DNA of 64,000 nucleotides from Teichococcus rhizosphaerae (GTDB taxonomy: Bacteria > Pseudomonadota > Alphaproteobacteria > Acetobacterales > Acetobacteraceae), in the NCBI RefSeq assembly GCF_002631185.1, contig NZ_PDNU01000003.1, positions 343,353 to 407,352 on the forward strand, read 5' to 3'. The notes beneath the pieces were generated by a model. It was not told the origin of the DNA. It made no database searches and saw nothing but the letters and a program-made list of their open reading frames with translations. The position numbers were made by a program, and so were the translations under genes. Shown piece after piece: positions 33,486 to 44,486 of the stretch. Each line of letters opens with the position of its first letter. Within the stretch, counting starts at the first letter, position 1.

Positions 33486-33893
33486 ATGGCAGAGCCAATG
33501 ACAGATCCGGGCGGCCAGGCGCCGCAGCGGGGCGCGTCCGGGCTGATCTCGTCGGACCGCGTCGAGGGCACGGCGGTCTTCGACACCTCGGGCAACCGGC
33601 TGGGCTCCATCTCCACCCTGATGATCGACAAGGTCCGGGGGCGGGTGGAATACGCCGTGCTGTCCTTCGGCGGCTTCCTGGGCTTCGGCGGGTCGCGCTT
33701 CCCGCTGCCCTGGGACCAGCTCCGCTACGACACCGGGCTCGGCGGCTATGTGGTCGATGTCACCGAGGAGCAGCTCGCCGAGGCTCCCTCCTTCAAGCCG
33801 GACGAGGCGATCGACTGGTCCGACGAACGGTGGGGCAGCGAGGTGCGCGGCTATTACGGCCCCTCGCCCTATGGCTCGCGCGACGGGCTCTGA
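33486..33893 (+). CDS. PRC-barrel domain protein
   Basis: 135 residues with one PRC-barrel domain (about residues 15-90): SSDRVEGTAVFDTSGNRLG, then ISTLMIDKVRGRVEYAVLSF and FPLPWDQLRYDTGLGGYVVD. PRC barrels of this stand-alone type are common stress proteins in alphaproteobacteria; their ligand is not known. GGGGAGG is seven bases before the ATG. The exact EcfG promoter upstream makes it a likely member of the general stress regulon. Confidence 0.9.
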   Translation: MAEPMTDPGGQAPQRGASGLISSDRVEGTAVFDTSGNRLGSISTLMIDKVRGRVEYAVLSFGGFLGFGGSRFPLPWDQLRYDTGLGGYVVDVTEEQLAEAPSFKPDEAIDWSDERWGSEVRGYYGPSPYGSRDGL

Positions 33894-33963
33894 GCCGGAG
33901 CGGGCCCGGCGGCAGGCGCCGCCCGAGAGGGCAGGGTGGGGAGGAGGGGGCCGGGAGAGCGTC

Positions 33964-34533
33964 TCAGAAGCTCAGCCGGCGCTGCTCCTCCGCGGCCATG
34001 GCGCGGAGGCTGGCGCGGGGTGGCGGCGGGCGGCGCGGCACGGCGCGCTGGAGCTTCTCCTCCTCCAGCAGCGCCAGCAGGGCGGAGCGGGCGCGGTGCA
34101 CCCGGCTCTTCACCGTTCCCACCGCGCAGTTCAGCACGCGCGCCACGTCCTCATAGGGAAGGTTGGAGCCGGAAACGAGGGTCAGGATCGAGCGCTGGTC
34201 CTCGGGCAGGCGGTGGAAGATGCGCTGGAAGTCCGACAGCTCCAGCCCGTCCTCCTGCCGCGCCCCCACGGGAACGCGCTCCATCTCCCCCTCGTCGAAC
34301 TCCCGCGTCGCCCGGCGCTTGGCCACGAACTCGTTGAGGAAGCGGTTGCGGAGGATGGTGAAGGCCCACGCCTTGAAATTCGTGCCCGGCTGGTAGCGGT
34401 CCGCCGCGTGGAGGATGCGGAGCACGGCGTCCTGCACGAGGTCGTCGGCGTCATGACGGTTGCGTGTCAGAGATCGTGCATAGGCACGGAGATCAGGAAG
34501 ACAGCGGAGTAGCTCGTCGTCGATCTGCGTCAT
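33964..34533 (-). CDS. ECF sigma factor, EcfG (ECF15)-like
   Basis: 189 residues with both sigma regions: region 2 (LPDLRAYARSLTRNRHDADD, FKAWAFTILRNRFLNEF) and region 4 (LPEDQRSILTLVSGS, YEDVARVLNCAVGTVKSRVH). The wording is that of EcfG, the sigma of the alphaproteobacterial general stress response. It recognises GGAAC-N16/17-CGTT, and such sites precede neighbouring genes. The usual partners NepR and PhyR are not next to it, so this may be a second EcfG copy whose anti-sigma control lies elsewhere. A tail of about 25 residues after region 4 is basic and Pro-rich. The upstream AGG site is weak. Confidence 0.88.
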   Translation of the reverse strand: MTQIDDELLRCLPDLRAYARSLTRNRHDADDLVQDAVLRILHAADRYQPGTNFKAWAFTILRNRFLNEFVAKRRATREFDEGEMERVPVGARQEDGLELSDFQRIFHRLPEDQRSILTLVSGSNLPYEDVARVLNCAVGTVKSRVHRARSALLALLEEEKLQRAVPRRPPPPRASLRAMAAEEQRRLSF

Positions 34534-34748
34534 AGTGACCTGTCATGCAGCGGAGACAAACAGGAAACACCGCCATCTGCGGGAAGTTGCGGCGGCCGGA
34601 TTTACGCCACCGCGAAGCGGTGCGGGCGCGCGGGCATCTTCGGAGGCTAGGATGGAGCCAGCGAGCTGCGCCATCACATCTGCCGGCGGTCGGCGGATGG
34701 GTGCCTCGCCCAACAGGGCGGCCTGGCCGCCCAGCAGGAGAGTTCCGC

Positions 34749-35708
34749 ATGTACCTCGATCGCACCGCCGCCCCGCAGGCCGACAGCAACGCCACCAGCC
34801 GCGACGCCGCCCTCGGCGCCGCTTCCGGCACGCTGCCGATGGAGGCGCGCCTCGACAACCTCGAACTGCGGCTGGAGGCGGCGACTCGCACCGCCTGGTG
34901 CACCATGCGCCCGCAGGGCCGGCCGAGCTACACGCTGGCCTTGATGCAGGATGTCCACCGCATGCAGGACATCATGGCGCGCTTCCATGCCGAGCAGGTG
35001 GCGGCGGGGCAGGCGCCCTCGGAATGGTTCGTCATGGCCTCGGCGGTGCCGGGCATCTACAATCTCGGCGGCGACCTCGCCCATTTCGCCGAGCGCATCC
35101 GCTCGCGCGACCATGCCTCGCTGGTGCGCTACGGCCACATCGCCGTCGAGGCCATCCACCGCAACCACATCGCCTTCGGCCTGCCCATGGTGACCATGGC
35201 GCTGGTGCAGGGCGACGCGCTGGGCGGCGGCTTCGAGCACGCCCTGTCCTTCGACCTGATCGTGGCCGAGCGCAGCGCCAAGCTCGGCCTGCCCGAGATC
35301 CTGTTCAACATGTTCCCCGGCATGGGCGCCTACAGCTTCCTGTCGCGCCGCATCGACCGGCGGGCCGCCGAGGAGATGATCACCTCCGGCCGCCTGTATG
35401 GCGCGGAGGAGCTGCATGCCATGGGCGTGGTGGACGTGCTGGCCGAGGATGGCGAGGGCGAGGTGACGGTGCGCGAGTACATCGCCCGCCACAGCCGCAA
35501 GCACAACGCCCACACCACCCTCTACCGCGCCCGCCGGCGGGTGAATCCGGTGACGCTGGAGGAGCTGCGCGACGTGGTGGAGATGTGGGCCGCCGCCGCC
35601 ATGAACCTCGGCGAGGCGGACCTGAAGAAGATGGGCCGCCTGGTGGCGGCGCAGGAGCGGCGGCTGGGTTCGCTCGGCTCGCCGGGTCTGGCCACCGCGG
35701 CGGAGTGA
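34749..35708 (+). CDS. rpfF: RpfF-like DSF-family signal synthase (crotonase superfamily)
   Basis: 319 residues of the crotonase fold. The sequence follows RpfF, the thioesterase/dehydratase that makes cis-2-unsaturated fatty-acid signals: ASAVPGIYNLGGDLAHFAER, QGDALGGGFEHALSFD, LPEILFNMFPGMGAYSFLSR and AEELHAMGVVDVLAEDGEGE. The two catalytic glutamates of RpfF (20 residues apart in Xanthomonas) are both present at the same spacing, in GGGFE and GLPE. About 40 extra residues precede the domain. AGGAGA is eight bases before the ATG. It faces the rpfC-like gene end to end, as in Xanthomonas. No rpfB-like ligase is in the window. Confidence 0.9.
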   Translation: MYLDRTAAPQADSNATSRDAALGAASGTLPMEARLDNLELRLEAATRTAWCTMRPQGRPSYTLALMQDVHRMQDIMARFHAEQVAAGQAPSEWFVMASAVPGIYNLGGDLAHFAERIRSRDHASLVRYGHIAVEAIHRNHIAFGLPMVTMALVQGDALGGGFEHALSFDLIVAERSAKLGLPEILFNMFPGMGAYSFLSRRIDRRAAEEMITSGRLYGAEELHAMGVVDVLAEDGEGEVTVREYIARHSRKHNAHTTLYRARRRVNPVTLEELRDVVEMWAAAAMNLGEADLKKMGRLVAAQERRLGSLGSPGLATAAE

Positions 35709-35771
35709 GGGCCACGCGCCGGCCGGATCCCTGCCAGGGTCGATCGTGGCTGCACGCCAGGGGAGGGGCGT

Positions 35772-38345
<2,574 letters not shown>

Positions 38346-38352
38346 GGCGTCC

Positions 38353-40608
38353 TCAGGGTCCGCGCAGCAGCTGTGGATGGGCCATGGCCTCGCGCTCCGG
38401 GGCGGCGCCGGTCACGAGGTCGCCGATCCGGGGCGGCCCGGCATCCTGCGCGACGGTGGCGCGGGGGAGCGCCACGGGATGGCGCAGCATCTCGGCGAAG
38501 TGCTCGGGCGGCACGGCCTCGCTGTAGTAGAAGCCCTGCACCTCGTCGCAGCCCTCGGCCTTCAGCTGCAGCAGCTGCGCCTCGGTCTCCACCCCTTCCG
38601 CGATCACCTGGAGGCGCAGCATGTGGCTGAGCTCCACGATGGTGCGCACGATGGCCGCGTCGTTCGGCTCCGTGGTCATGCCGCGCACAAAGGACTGGTC
38701 GATCTTGAGGCGGTCGATCGGGAAGTTCTTGACGTAGTTCAGGGAGGAGTAGCCCGTCCCGAAATCGTCCACCGAGATCCGGATGCCGCGGGCGCGCAGC
38801 GCCTGCAGCACCGCCGCCGTTTCCGGCGCCTGCTCCATCAGGATGCCCTCGGTCAGCTCCAGGTCGAGCTGCGCCGGGTTCAGACCGCTCTCGGCCAGCG
38901 CCCGGAGCACGATCGCCGCCACGTCCTGCCGGCGGAACTGCACGGGCGAGAGGTTCACCCCCATGCGGATCGGCGGCAGGCCCGCCTCCCGCCAGCGCAC
39001 GGCCTGGCGGCAGGCCTCGCCCAGCACCCATTCGTTGATCGGGCCGATCAGCCCCGTCTCCTCGGCCACCGGCAGGAAGCGGCCGGGGCCCATCAGGGTC
39101 TGGCCGGAGCGCTGCCAGCGCAGCAGCGCCTCCGCGCCGGTGATGCGGCCGGTGCGCAAATCCACCTGCGGCTGGTAGTGCAGCAGGAACTCGCCGCGCG
39201 CGAGCCCCTCGCGCAGCGCCGCCTCGATCTGCATCGCCTCGCGCGCCCGCGCGTCCATGGCGGCGGCGAAGAAGCGCCAGCCGTTCCGCCCCTCCGCCTT
39301 GGCGCGGTACATGGCGAGGTCGGCGTTGCGCAGCAGCTCTGCGGCGTCCGTGCCGTCGCGCGGGTAGAGGGTGATGCCGATGCTGGCGCCCACCGTCAGC
39401 GTCTGGCCGCCGCAATGGAAGGGCTGCGACAGGCTGGCCACCACCTTCTCGGCCAGGGCGGCGGCTTCCTCCGCCTGGCTGATGCCGGTCTGCACGATGG
39501 CGAACTCGTCGCCGCCGAGGCGGGCGATGATGTCGTTCTCCTGCGCCACCTGGCGCAGCCGCTCGGCCACGGCGCGCAGCAGCTCGTCCCCCAGGTGGTG
39601 GCCGAAGGCGTCGTTCACCGGCTTGAAGCGGTCGAGGTCGAGGAAGAGCAGGGCGAAGATGTGGTCGCCGCGCCGGCCGCGCGCCAGCTCGCGCCGCAGC
39701 CGGTTGCGCAGGAAGGCGCGGTTGGGCAGGCCGGTGAGGGTGTCGTGATGGGCCAGGTGGCCCAGGCGCTGCTCGGCCTGCTTGCGGTCGGTGATCTCGA
39801 GGGAGGTGGTCAGGACGGATTCGATCTCCCCCCGCACCCCGCGCAGCGGGGCCTTGGTGGTGATGAAGATGCGCGCCTGCCCGTCGGCGTCCACCGCCTC
39901 CTCCTCGCGGCCGGGCAGCGCCTCGCCCGACTCGAACACCAGCAGGTCGAGCGCGCGGGAGCGGCGGCCGCGCTCCGGCCCGAACAGGGCCTCCACCGCG
40001 TTGCCCACCAGGGCGTCGGGCGTGGAGCCGGAGAAGCGGGCCTGCCAGGCATTGACGAAGACGCAGCGCCCCTGGCGGTCAGCGGCGCTGATCATGGCCG
40101 GCACGGTGTCGATCACCTGCGCCAGGGCGCGGCGGCTGTGCCGGAGCAGCTCCTCCTGCGAGCGGGCGCTGTCCTCCAGCTCCTGCTCGAGCGTGGCGGC
40201 GCGGCGCTGGATGACCTGCTGCTGCCAGCGCATGCGCAGCAGGTTGCGCGCCCGCGTCATGAACTCGTAATGGTCCACCGGGCTGAGCAGGAAGTCCGTG
40301 GCGCCGGCCTCCAGCGCGCGCAGCCGGTAGGCGCGGTCATTGTAGGCGGTGATGACGATCACCGGCACGTCCGAGGCGCCGGAGGCGGGGCCAAGGGCAC
40401 GAAGCTGGCGGGTGAACTCCGCCCCATCCATTTCCGGCATGCGGAAATCGGTGACCACCAGGTCGGCGCTGTTGTCGCGCAGCCAGGCCAGCGCCTCGCG
40501 CGGGTCCCCGAAAGCCTCGACCCGGACATCCTTGTCGAGCGACACGGCGAGTCTGGCGAAGATATCCCGGTTGGTCGTCCTGTCGTCCAGGATCAGGATC
40601 GTTGCCAT
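38353..40608 (-). CDS. Response regulator with REC-PAS-GGDEF-EAL domains
   Basis: 751 residues. REC (1-125) with Asp8, Asp9 and phospho-acceptor Asp54 ([12 protein letters not shown]); its start is worded like the RpfG receiver ([20 protein letters not shown]). The conserved receiver Lys is replaced by Ser109 (LLSPVD). A PAS domain (about 165-285) follows, then GGDEF (LGGDEFA, 364-370) and EAL (GAEALLRW at 491-498, with [10 protein letters not shown] and [12 protein letters not shown]). Both catalytic motifs look intact, so it may make and break c-di-GMP. It takes the position rpfG has in Xanthomonas but lacks an HD-GYP domain. First gene of the operon; start ATG at 40608, ribosome site weak. 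Confidence 0.92.
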   Translation of the reverse strand: MATILILDDRTTNRDIFARLAVSLDKDVRVEAFGDPREALAWLRDNSADLVVTDFRMPEMDGAEFTRQLRALGPASGASDVPVIVITAYNDRAYRLRALEAGATDFLLSPVDHYEFMTRARNLLRMRWQQQVIQRRAATLEQELEDSARSQEELLRHSRRALAQVIDTVPAMISAADRQGRCVFVNAWQARFSGSTPDALVGNAVEALFGPERGRRSRALDLLVFESGEALPGREEEAVDADGQARIFITTKAPLRGVRGEIESVLTTSLEITDRKQAEQRLGHLAHHDTLTGLPNRAFLRNRLRRELARGRRGDHIFALLFLDLDRFKPVNDAFGHHLGDELLRAVAERLRQVAQENDIIARLGGDEFAIVQTGISQAEEAAALAEKVVASLSQPFHCGGQTLTVGASIGITLYPRDGTDAAELLRNADLAMYRAKAEGRNGWRFFAAAMDARAREAMQIEAALREGLARGEFLLHYQPQVDLRTGRITGAEALLRWQRSGQTLMGPGRFLPVAEETGLIGPINEWVLGEACRQAVRWREAGLPPIRMGVNLSPVQFRRQDVAAIVLRALAESGLNPAQLDLELTEGILMEQAPETAAVLQALRARGIRISVDDFGTGYSSLNYVKNFPIDRLKIDQSFVRGMTTEPNDAAIVRTIVELSHMLRLQVIAEGVETEAQLLQLKAEGCDEVQGFYYSEAVPPEHFAEMLRHPVALPRATVAQDAGPPRIGDLVTGAAPEREAMAHPQLLRGP

Positions 40609-40800
40609 ATTTCTAATCTTAAGCCTGCGCCGTGCGGCGCCCACCGGCGGCGGGCGCGAGAGACCGCCAGGGTATACGATCTGCCGCCGTCTTGCACCAA
40701 AGATGAGGCCCACAATGTGGTGCGTTCGGTCAGCTCTGGTAAACCGGGGCGATTCCTGGAGCAGTCCCGGCATCCTGCGGTGGTGCCCGCCTCGGCTCCT

Positions 40801-42033
40801 TTACCGGTCCGGTTGGGAGGCGGCGGGGCCGGCGCGCGACAGCAGCAGCACCAGCCCGCCGGTGAAGGGCAGCGCCGCCACGGCCAGGAAGGCGGCGCCG
40901 TAGCCCGTGCCCAGCGCCAGGCAGGCCCCGACCAGCGCCGGGCCCAGCACATAGCCGATGAAGGTGACGAAGGTGGTGGCCGCCGTGGCCTCGCCCACCT
41001 GCGGCTCCGGCACCATGCCGCTCACCTCCGCCATGAACACGCCGTTCCAGCTGGCGATGGCGATGCCGCCCAGCGCGCTCAGCCCCACCACCGCCGCAGC
41101 CGGCCAGGCGGGGCCGATCGCCGCGAGCAGGGCGGTGACGGCGGCGGAGGCGAAGGCCAGCATCACCAGCACATGGCGCGCGGAACCCGCCCGGTCGGCC
41201 AGCCAGCCCACCAGGATGCGGCCGGCGACCCCCACCCCCTGCATGGCGGCGAAGGCCGAGCCCGCCTCGGCCAGGCTGAACCCGTGCCGGGCCGTCAGGT
41301 AGAGGACCAGGAAGGCGAAGACGCTGCCCTGCGCCACCGCGAAGGCGAGGCTGACATAGCTGACGCCGAGCAGCCCCCGCTGCGCGACGAGCAGGCGGAA
41401 CGGCGCCGCCATCTGGGCCGGGCGCAGCGCGGCGCGCAGGGAGAAGCGCGCGGGGCCGGGGCGGTCGATGCGGCGGCGGAAGACCTCGGAGAGCAGCGTC
41501 GCGGCCAGGGCGGGCAGGGCGATGCCCAGGCAGGCCCAGCGCCAGTCCCCGCCCAGCAGCAGCAACGGCACGGCGAGGCCGGCCACCGCGCCGCCCAGCG
41601 GCACGCCCGACTGCTTGATGGAGAACACGAGAGAGCGGTGCCGCGCCGGCGCGTGGCGGCGCAGCAGGTCGCTTCCGGCGGGCGGCGAGGGGCCATAGCC
41701 CAGCCCGATCAGCAGCGAGGCCAGCAGCAGCGCCGCCCAGCTTCCGGCCACCGCCAGCAGCAGCCCCGCCACGCCCAGCACGGCGCCGAACTGGAGGGTG
41801 CGGACGGCGCCGAGCTGCGCCATCACCCCGTTGCCCAGCACCAGCCACGCCATGGTGCCGGCCGAGCCCACCGAGGCGAGCAGGCCGATGCTGCCTTCCG
41901 GCACGCCCGCCGCCTGCGTCAGCGCCGGCGCCAGCACGGGGAAGACCCGCGTCAGGCAGGCGCTCACCGTCTGCATCAGCAGCGCGACACCGAGCGCGGC
42001 GACCCAGGGGGGACGGGGTTCGGCTTCCGGCAC
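40801..42033 (-). CDS. MFS transporter
   Basis: 410 residues with about 12 membrane segments. The inter-helix loop around residues 115-150 (SDLLRRHAPARHRSLVFSIKQSGVPLGG) carries the 'SIKQSG.P.G' wording of the MFS branch seen in many proteobacterial catabolic clusters. Substrate unknown. The start is taken as GTG at 42033, eight bases after the stop of the SDR gene; a longer frame exists but overlaps that gene. It lies in one operon with the SDR, so it may import or export the compound the SDR acts on. Confidence 0.85.
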   Translation of the reverse strand: MPEAEPRPPWVAALGVALLMQTVSACLTRVFPVLAPALTQAAGVPEGSIGLLASVGSAGTMAWLVLGNGVMAQLGAVRTLQFGAVLGVAGLLLAVAGSWAALLLASLLIGLGYGPSPPAGSDLLRRHAPARHRSLVFSIKQSGVPLGGAVAGLAVPLLLLGGDWRWACLGIALPALAATLLSEVFRRRIDRPGPARFSLRAALRPAQMAAPFRLLVAQRGLLGVSYVSLAFAVAQGSVFAFLVLYLTARHGFSLAEAGSAFAAMQGVGVAGRILVGWLADRAGSARHVLVMLAFASAAVTALLAAIGPAWPAAAVVGLSALGGIAIASWNGVFMAEVSGMVPEPQVGEATAATTFVTFIGYVLGPALVGACLALGTGYGAAFLAVAALPFTGGLVLLLSRAGPAASQPDR

Positions 42034-42040
42034 CGGGCGG

Positions 42041-42784
42041 TCAGACGTTGTACTGGAAGCCGTCCACGACGAAGTCCTGCCCGGTGATGAAGCAGGGCTC
42101 CGAGGCGGCGAGGAAGGCCACGATGTTGGCGACATCCGCCGGCTTGCCGAGACGCTGCAGCGCGATGCCGCGCGCCAGCTCCGGCCCGCGCGCGCGGGTG
42201 ATGCTGTTGCCCAGCTCCGTCTCGATCACGCCGGGGCAGATGGCGTTGACCAGGATCTCCGGCCCCAGCTCCTTGGCGAGCGCGCGCGTCATGCCGAGGA
42301 TGCCGGCCTTGGCGGCGGCGTAGGAGAAGCGGCTGACGGCCGCGGTGACGCCGCCCGAATGCGCGTTCAGCGACGACATGCTGATGATGCGCCCCGAGCC
42401 CTGCGCCTTCATCAGCGGCGCCACGTGGCGGATGTAGTTGAAGCAGCTCTTGAGGTTGACCGCGATGGTGCGGTCGAACTCCTCCTCGGTGATGTCGAGG
42501 ATGCCAGTGGGGTTGCCGCGCCCGGCATTGTTCACCAGCACGTCGACGCGGCCATGCTGCCGCGTCACCGCCGCGACGATCTCGCCGGCGCGCGCGAAGT
42601 CCGACACATCCGCCTCGTGGATCGACACGCTGCGGCCGAGCGCCTCGATCTCGCCTTGCGTGCGCTGCATCTCCGGCACCAGCAGGTCCACCAGCGCGAT
42701 GTCGAAGCCCTGCCGCGCCAGGGCGTGGGCGCAGGCGCGCCCGATGCCGCGCGCGCCACCCGTGACGATCGCAACCTTGCTCAT
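42041..42784 (-). CDS. SDR-family oxidoreductase
   Basis: 247 residues, a complete classical short-chain dehydrogenase: TGGARGIG nucleotide motif, NNAG, the catalytic Ser in ISMSSLNAHSGG, Tyr and Lys in FSYAAAKAG, and GQDFVVDGFQ at the end. Likely an NAD(P)-linked alcohol/ketone enzyme of FabG-like type; the substrate is unknown. It is divergent from the IclR regulator 107 bases away, which is thus its probable regulator. The start at 42784 is where the Rossmann fold begins (MSKVAIVTGG). Confidence 0.92.
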   Translation of the reverse strand: MSKVAIVTGGARGIGRACAHALARQGFDIALVDLLVPEMQRTQGEIEALGRSVSIHEADVSDFARAGEIVAAVTRQHGRVDVLVNNAGRGNPTGILDITEEEFDRTIAVNLKSCFNYIRHVAPLMKAQGSGRIISMSSLNAHSGGVTAAVSRFSYAAAKAGILGMTRALAKELGPEILVNAICPGVIETELGNSITRARGPELARGIALQRLGKPADVANIVAFLAASEPCFITGQDFVVDGFQYNV

Positions 42785-42861
42785 GGAAGCATTCCCCTCG
42801 ACGGCGCCGTGCTTGATGACGCCCGCTTCATTTGGCCTTGACACCGACACTCTCCGCCAAC

Positions 42862-42872
42862 GAACGTCGTTC
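42862..42872. promoter_or_regulatory. Inverted repeat in the SDR/IclR divergent promoter
   Basis: GAACGTCGTTC, a perfect 5-1-5 palindrome in the 107-base gap between the divergent SDR and IclR genes; a candidate regulator binding site. Confidence 0.4.
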
Positions 42873-42887
42873 AGCAACGGGATTGAC

Positions 42888-42903
42888 ATTCATGTCCATG
42901 AAT
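42888..42903. promoter_or_regulatory. 16-bp palindrome over the iclR-type start codon
   Basis: ATTCATGTCCATGAAT is a perfect 7-2-7 palindrome that includes both candidate ATG codons (42892 and 42898) of the regulator. A repressor bound here could block its own gene. Confidence 0.4.
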
Positions 42904-43677
42904 CTGGAAGTGAAGTCCGCGGGGCGTATCCTGGAGTTGCTGGAGTTCCTCGCCAGCGCCTCGGAGCCCGTCTCGCTCAAGGATGTCGCGCTGGAGCTCG
43001 GCTTTCCGCGCAGCAGCGCGCACGGCCTGTTGCAGACGCTGGTTGGCCGTGGCTACGCGCTGCGCGAGGAAGGGGACCGCTACGTGCTCAACCCCGCCTG
43101 CCGCAGCGGGCCAGGCTGGAGCGGCGGGCCGACGGCGCATCTCGTCGCGGTCGCGCGGCCGGTGATGGAGCGGCTGCGCGACGAGAGCGGCGAGACCGTC
43201 GTGCTCGGCGTGCGCATGCGGAACCAGGATGTGAAGCGCTGCGCCAAGGTCGTGAGCCTGCAGGCCGTGCGCTACGACACCACGCACGAGGCGCAGATGC
43301 CGGCCTACTGCACCGCCATGGGCCGCGTGCTGCTCGCCTTCGCCGAGCCCGGCGTCGTGGATTCCTATCTCGCGCGGCTGCGTCCCGAGAAGATGACGCC
43401 CAACACCGTGACCGACAGCGCCGCGCTGCGCGGCCTGATCGAGGCGGCGCGGCGCGACGGCTATGCCATCAGCGACGAGGAGATGGTGCTGGGCGGCACC
43501 GGCATCGCCGCGCCCGTGCGGACGCGCAGCGGGCGCGTCGAGGCGGCGATCAACCTCGGCGTCGTCACCCAGCGCTACGCCGCCAACCGCGAGCGGATGA
43601 TCGGGCTGGTGGTGGCGGCCGCGCGGCAGCTCAGCTTCCGCATGGGCCACCTGGCCACGATGGAGAGCGCCGCATGA
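42892..43677 (+). CDS. IclR-family transcriptional regulator
   Basis: 261 residues. An N-terminal winged helix-turn-helix (AGRILELLEFLASASEPVSL, ALELGFPRSSAHGLLQTLV) precedes an IclR effector domain with MPAYCTAMGRVLLAF and YAISDEEMVLGGTGIAAPV. It is divergent from an SDR/MFS pair and overlaps (ATGA) the following SDR gene, so it probably controls this catabolic cluster. The effector is unknown. Start ATG at 42892 or 42898; no clear ribosome site is seen for either. Confidence 0.92.
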   Translation: MSMNLEVKSAGRILELLEFLASASEPVSLKDVALELGFPRSSAHGLLQTLVGRGYALREEGDRYVLNPACRSGPGWSGGPTAHLVAVARPVMERLRDESGETVVLGVRMRNQDVKRCAKVVSLQAVRYDTTHEAQMPAYCTAMGRVLLAFAEPGVVDSYLARLRPEKMTPNTVTDSAALRGLIEAARRDGYAISDEEMVLGGTGIAAPVRTRSGRVEAAINLGVVTQRYAANRERMIGLVVAAARQLSFRMGHLATMESAA

Positions 43678-44437
43678 GGATCGGCTTCGAGGGGCGCTCG
43701 GTTCTGGTGACGGGTGCGGCGCGCGGCATCGGTGGCGGCATCGCGGCCGCCTTCGCGGAGCGCGGCGCGCGGGTCGTCGCAACGGACCTGCTGGAGGCGG
43801 AGCTTGCGGCGCTGGCCCGCCGCGTGGCGCCGGGCGAGGGCGGCAGCCTGACGACGCGCCGGCTCGACGTGACGGACGCCGCCGCCTTCGCCGCGCTGGT
43901 CGCCGCGACCGGCGCACCGGATGTGCTGGTGCATGTCGCCGGCGGCGTGCGCGGCCAGAGCCCGAAGCCCTTCGATGCGGTGACGGAGGCGGAGTGGGAC
44001 GCGATCCAGGACGCCAATGTGAAGGGCGCCTTTCTCGCCGCCCGCGCCGTGGTGCCGGGGATGAAGGCGGCCGGATACGGGCGGATCGTCGTCATCTCCA
44101 GCCGCGCCGGGCTCGGCGTCAGCCGCACGGGCATCCAGTCCTACGGCACGGCCAAGGCCGCGCAGCTTGGCCTGGTGCGGCAGCTCGGGCACGAGCTGGG
44201 GCGCTTCGGCATCACGGTGAACGCCGTGGCGCCGGGCTTCCTGCGCACCAGCCCGGACTATGAGCGGCAATGGGAATCCTATGGCGCGGCGGGGCAGCGC
44301 GCCATGGTGGAGGGCATCGCCATGCGCCGCCTGGGCGAGCCGGAGACATTGCCCATGCCGTGCTGTTCCTCGCTTCCGACTACGCCTCCTGGATCACCGG
44401 ACAGGTGCTGCCGGTGACGGGAAGTCCCATCGCCTGA
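43674..44437 (+). pseudogene. SDR-family oxidoreductase, frameshifted near its end
   Basis: Reads as a normal SDR from MRIGFEGRSVLVTGAARGIG through the catalytic SSRAGLGVSRTGIQSYGTAKA and VNAVAPGFLRTSP up to RRLGEPE near 44345. There one base is missing: the expected continuation (DIAHAVLFLASDYASWITGQ, ending in VTGSPIA and a stop at 44435-44437) is in another frame. Without correction the frame ends at 44417 with an unrelated tail. The lost part is the C-terminal strand of the fold, so the product would probably be unstable. A sequencing error cannot be excluded. It overlaps the IclR gene by four bases. Confidence 0.8.
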
Positions 44438-44486
44438 CGGCGGCATGCCGCCAAGACCGCAACCTTCGGAAGGAAAGGTGCCTGCG

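Noticed and set aside
34533..34749. An EcfG promoter for the sigma gene itself or for rpfF in their divergent gap
   Set aside because: A GGAAA near 34559 has no CGTT at the right distance, and no GGAAC-N16/17-CGTT was found on either strand.
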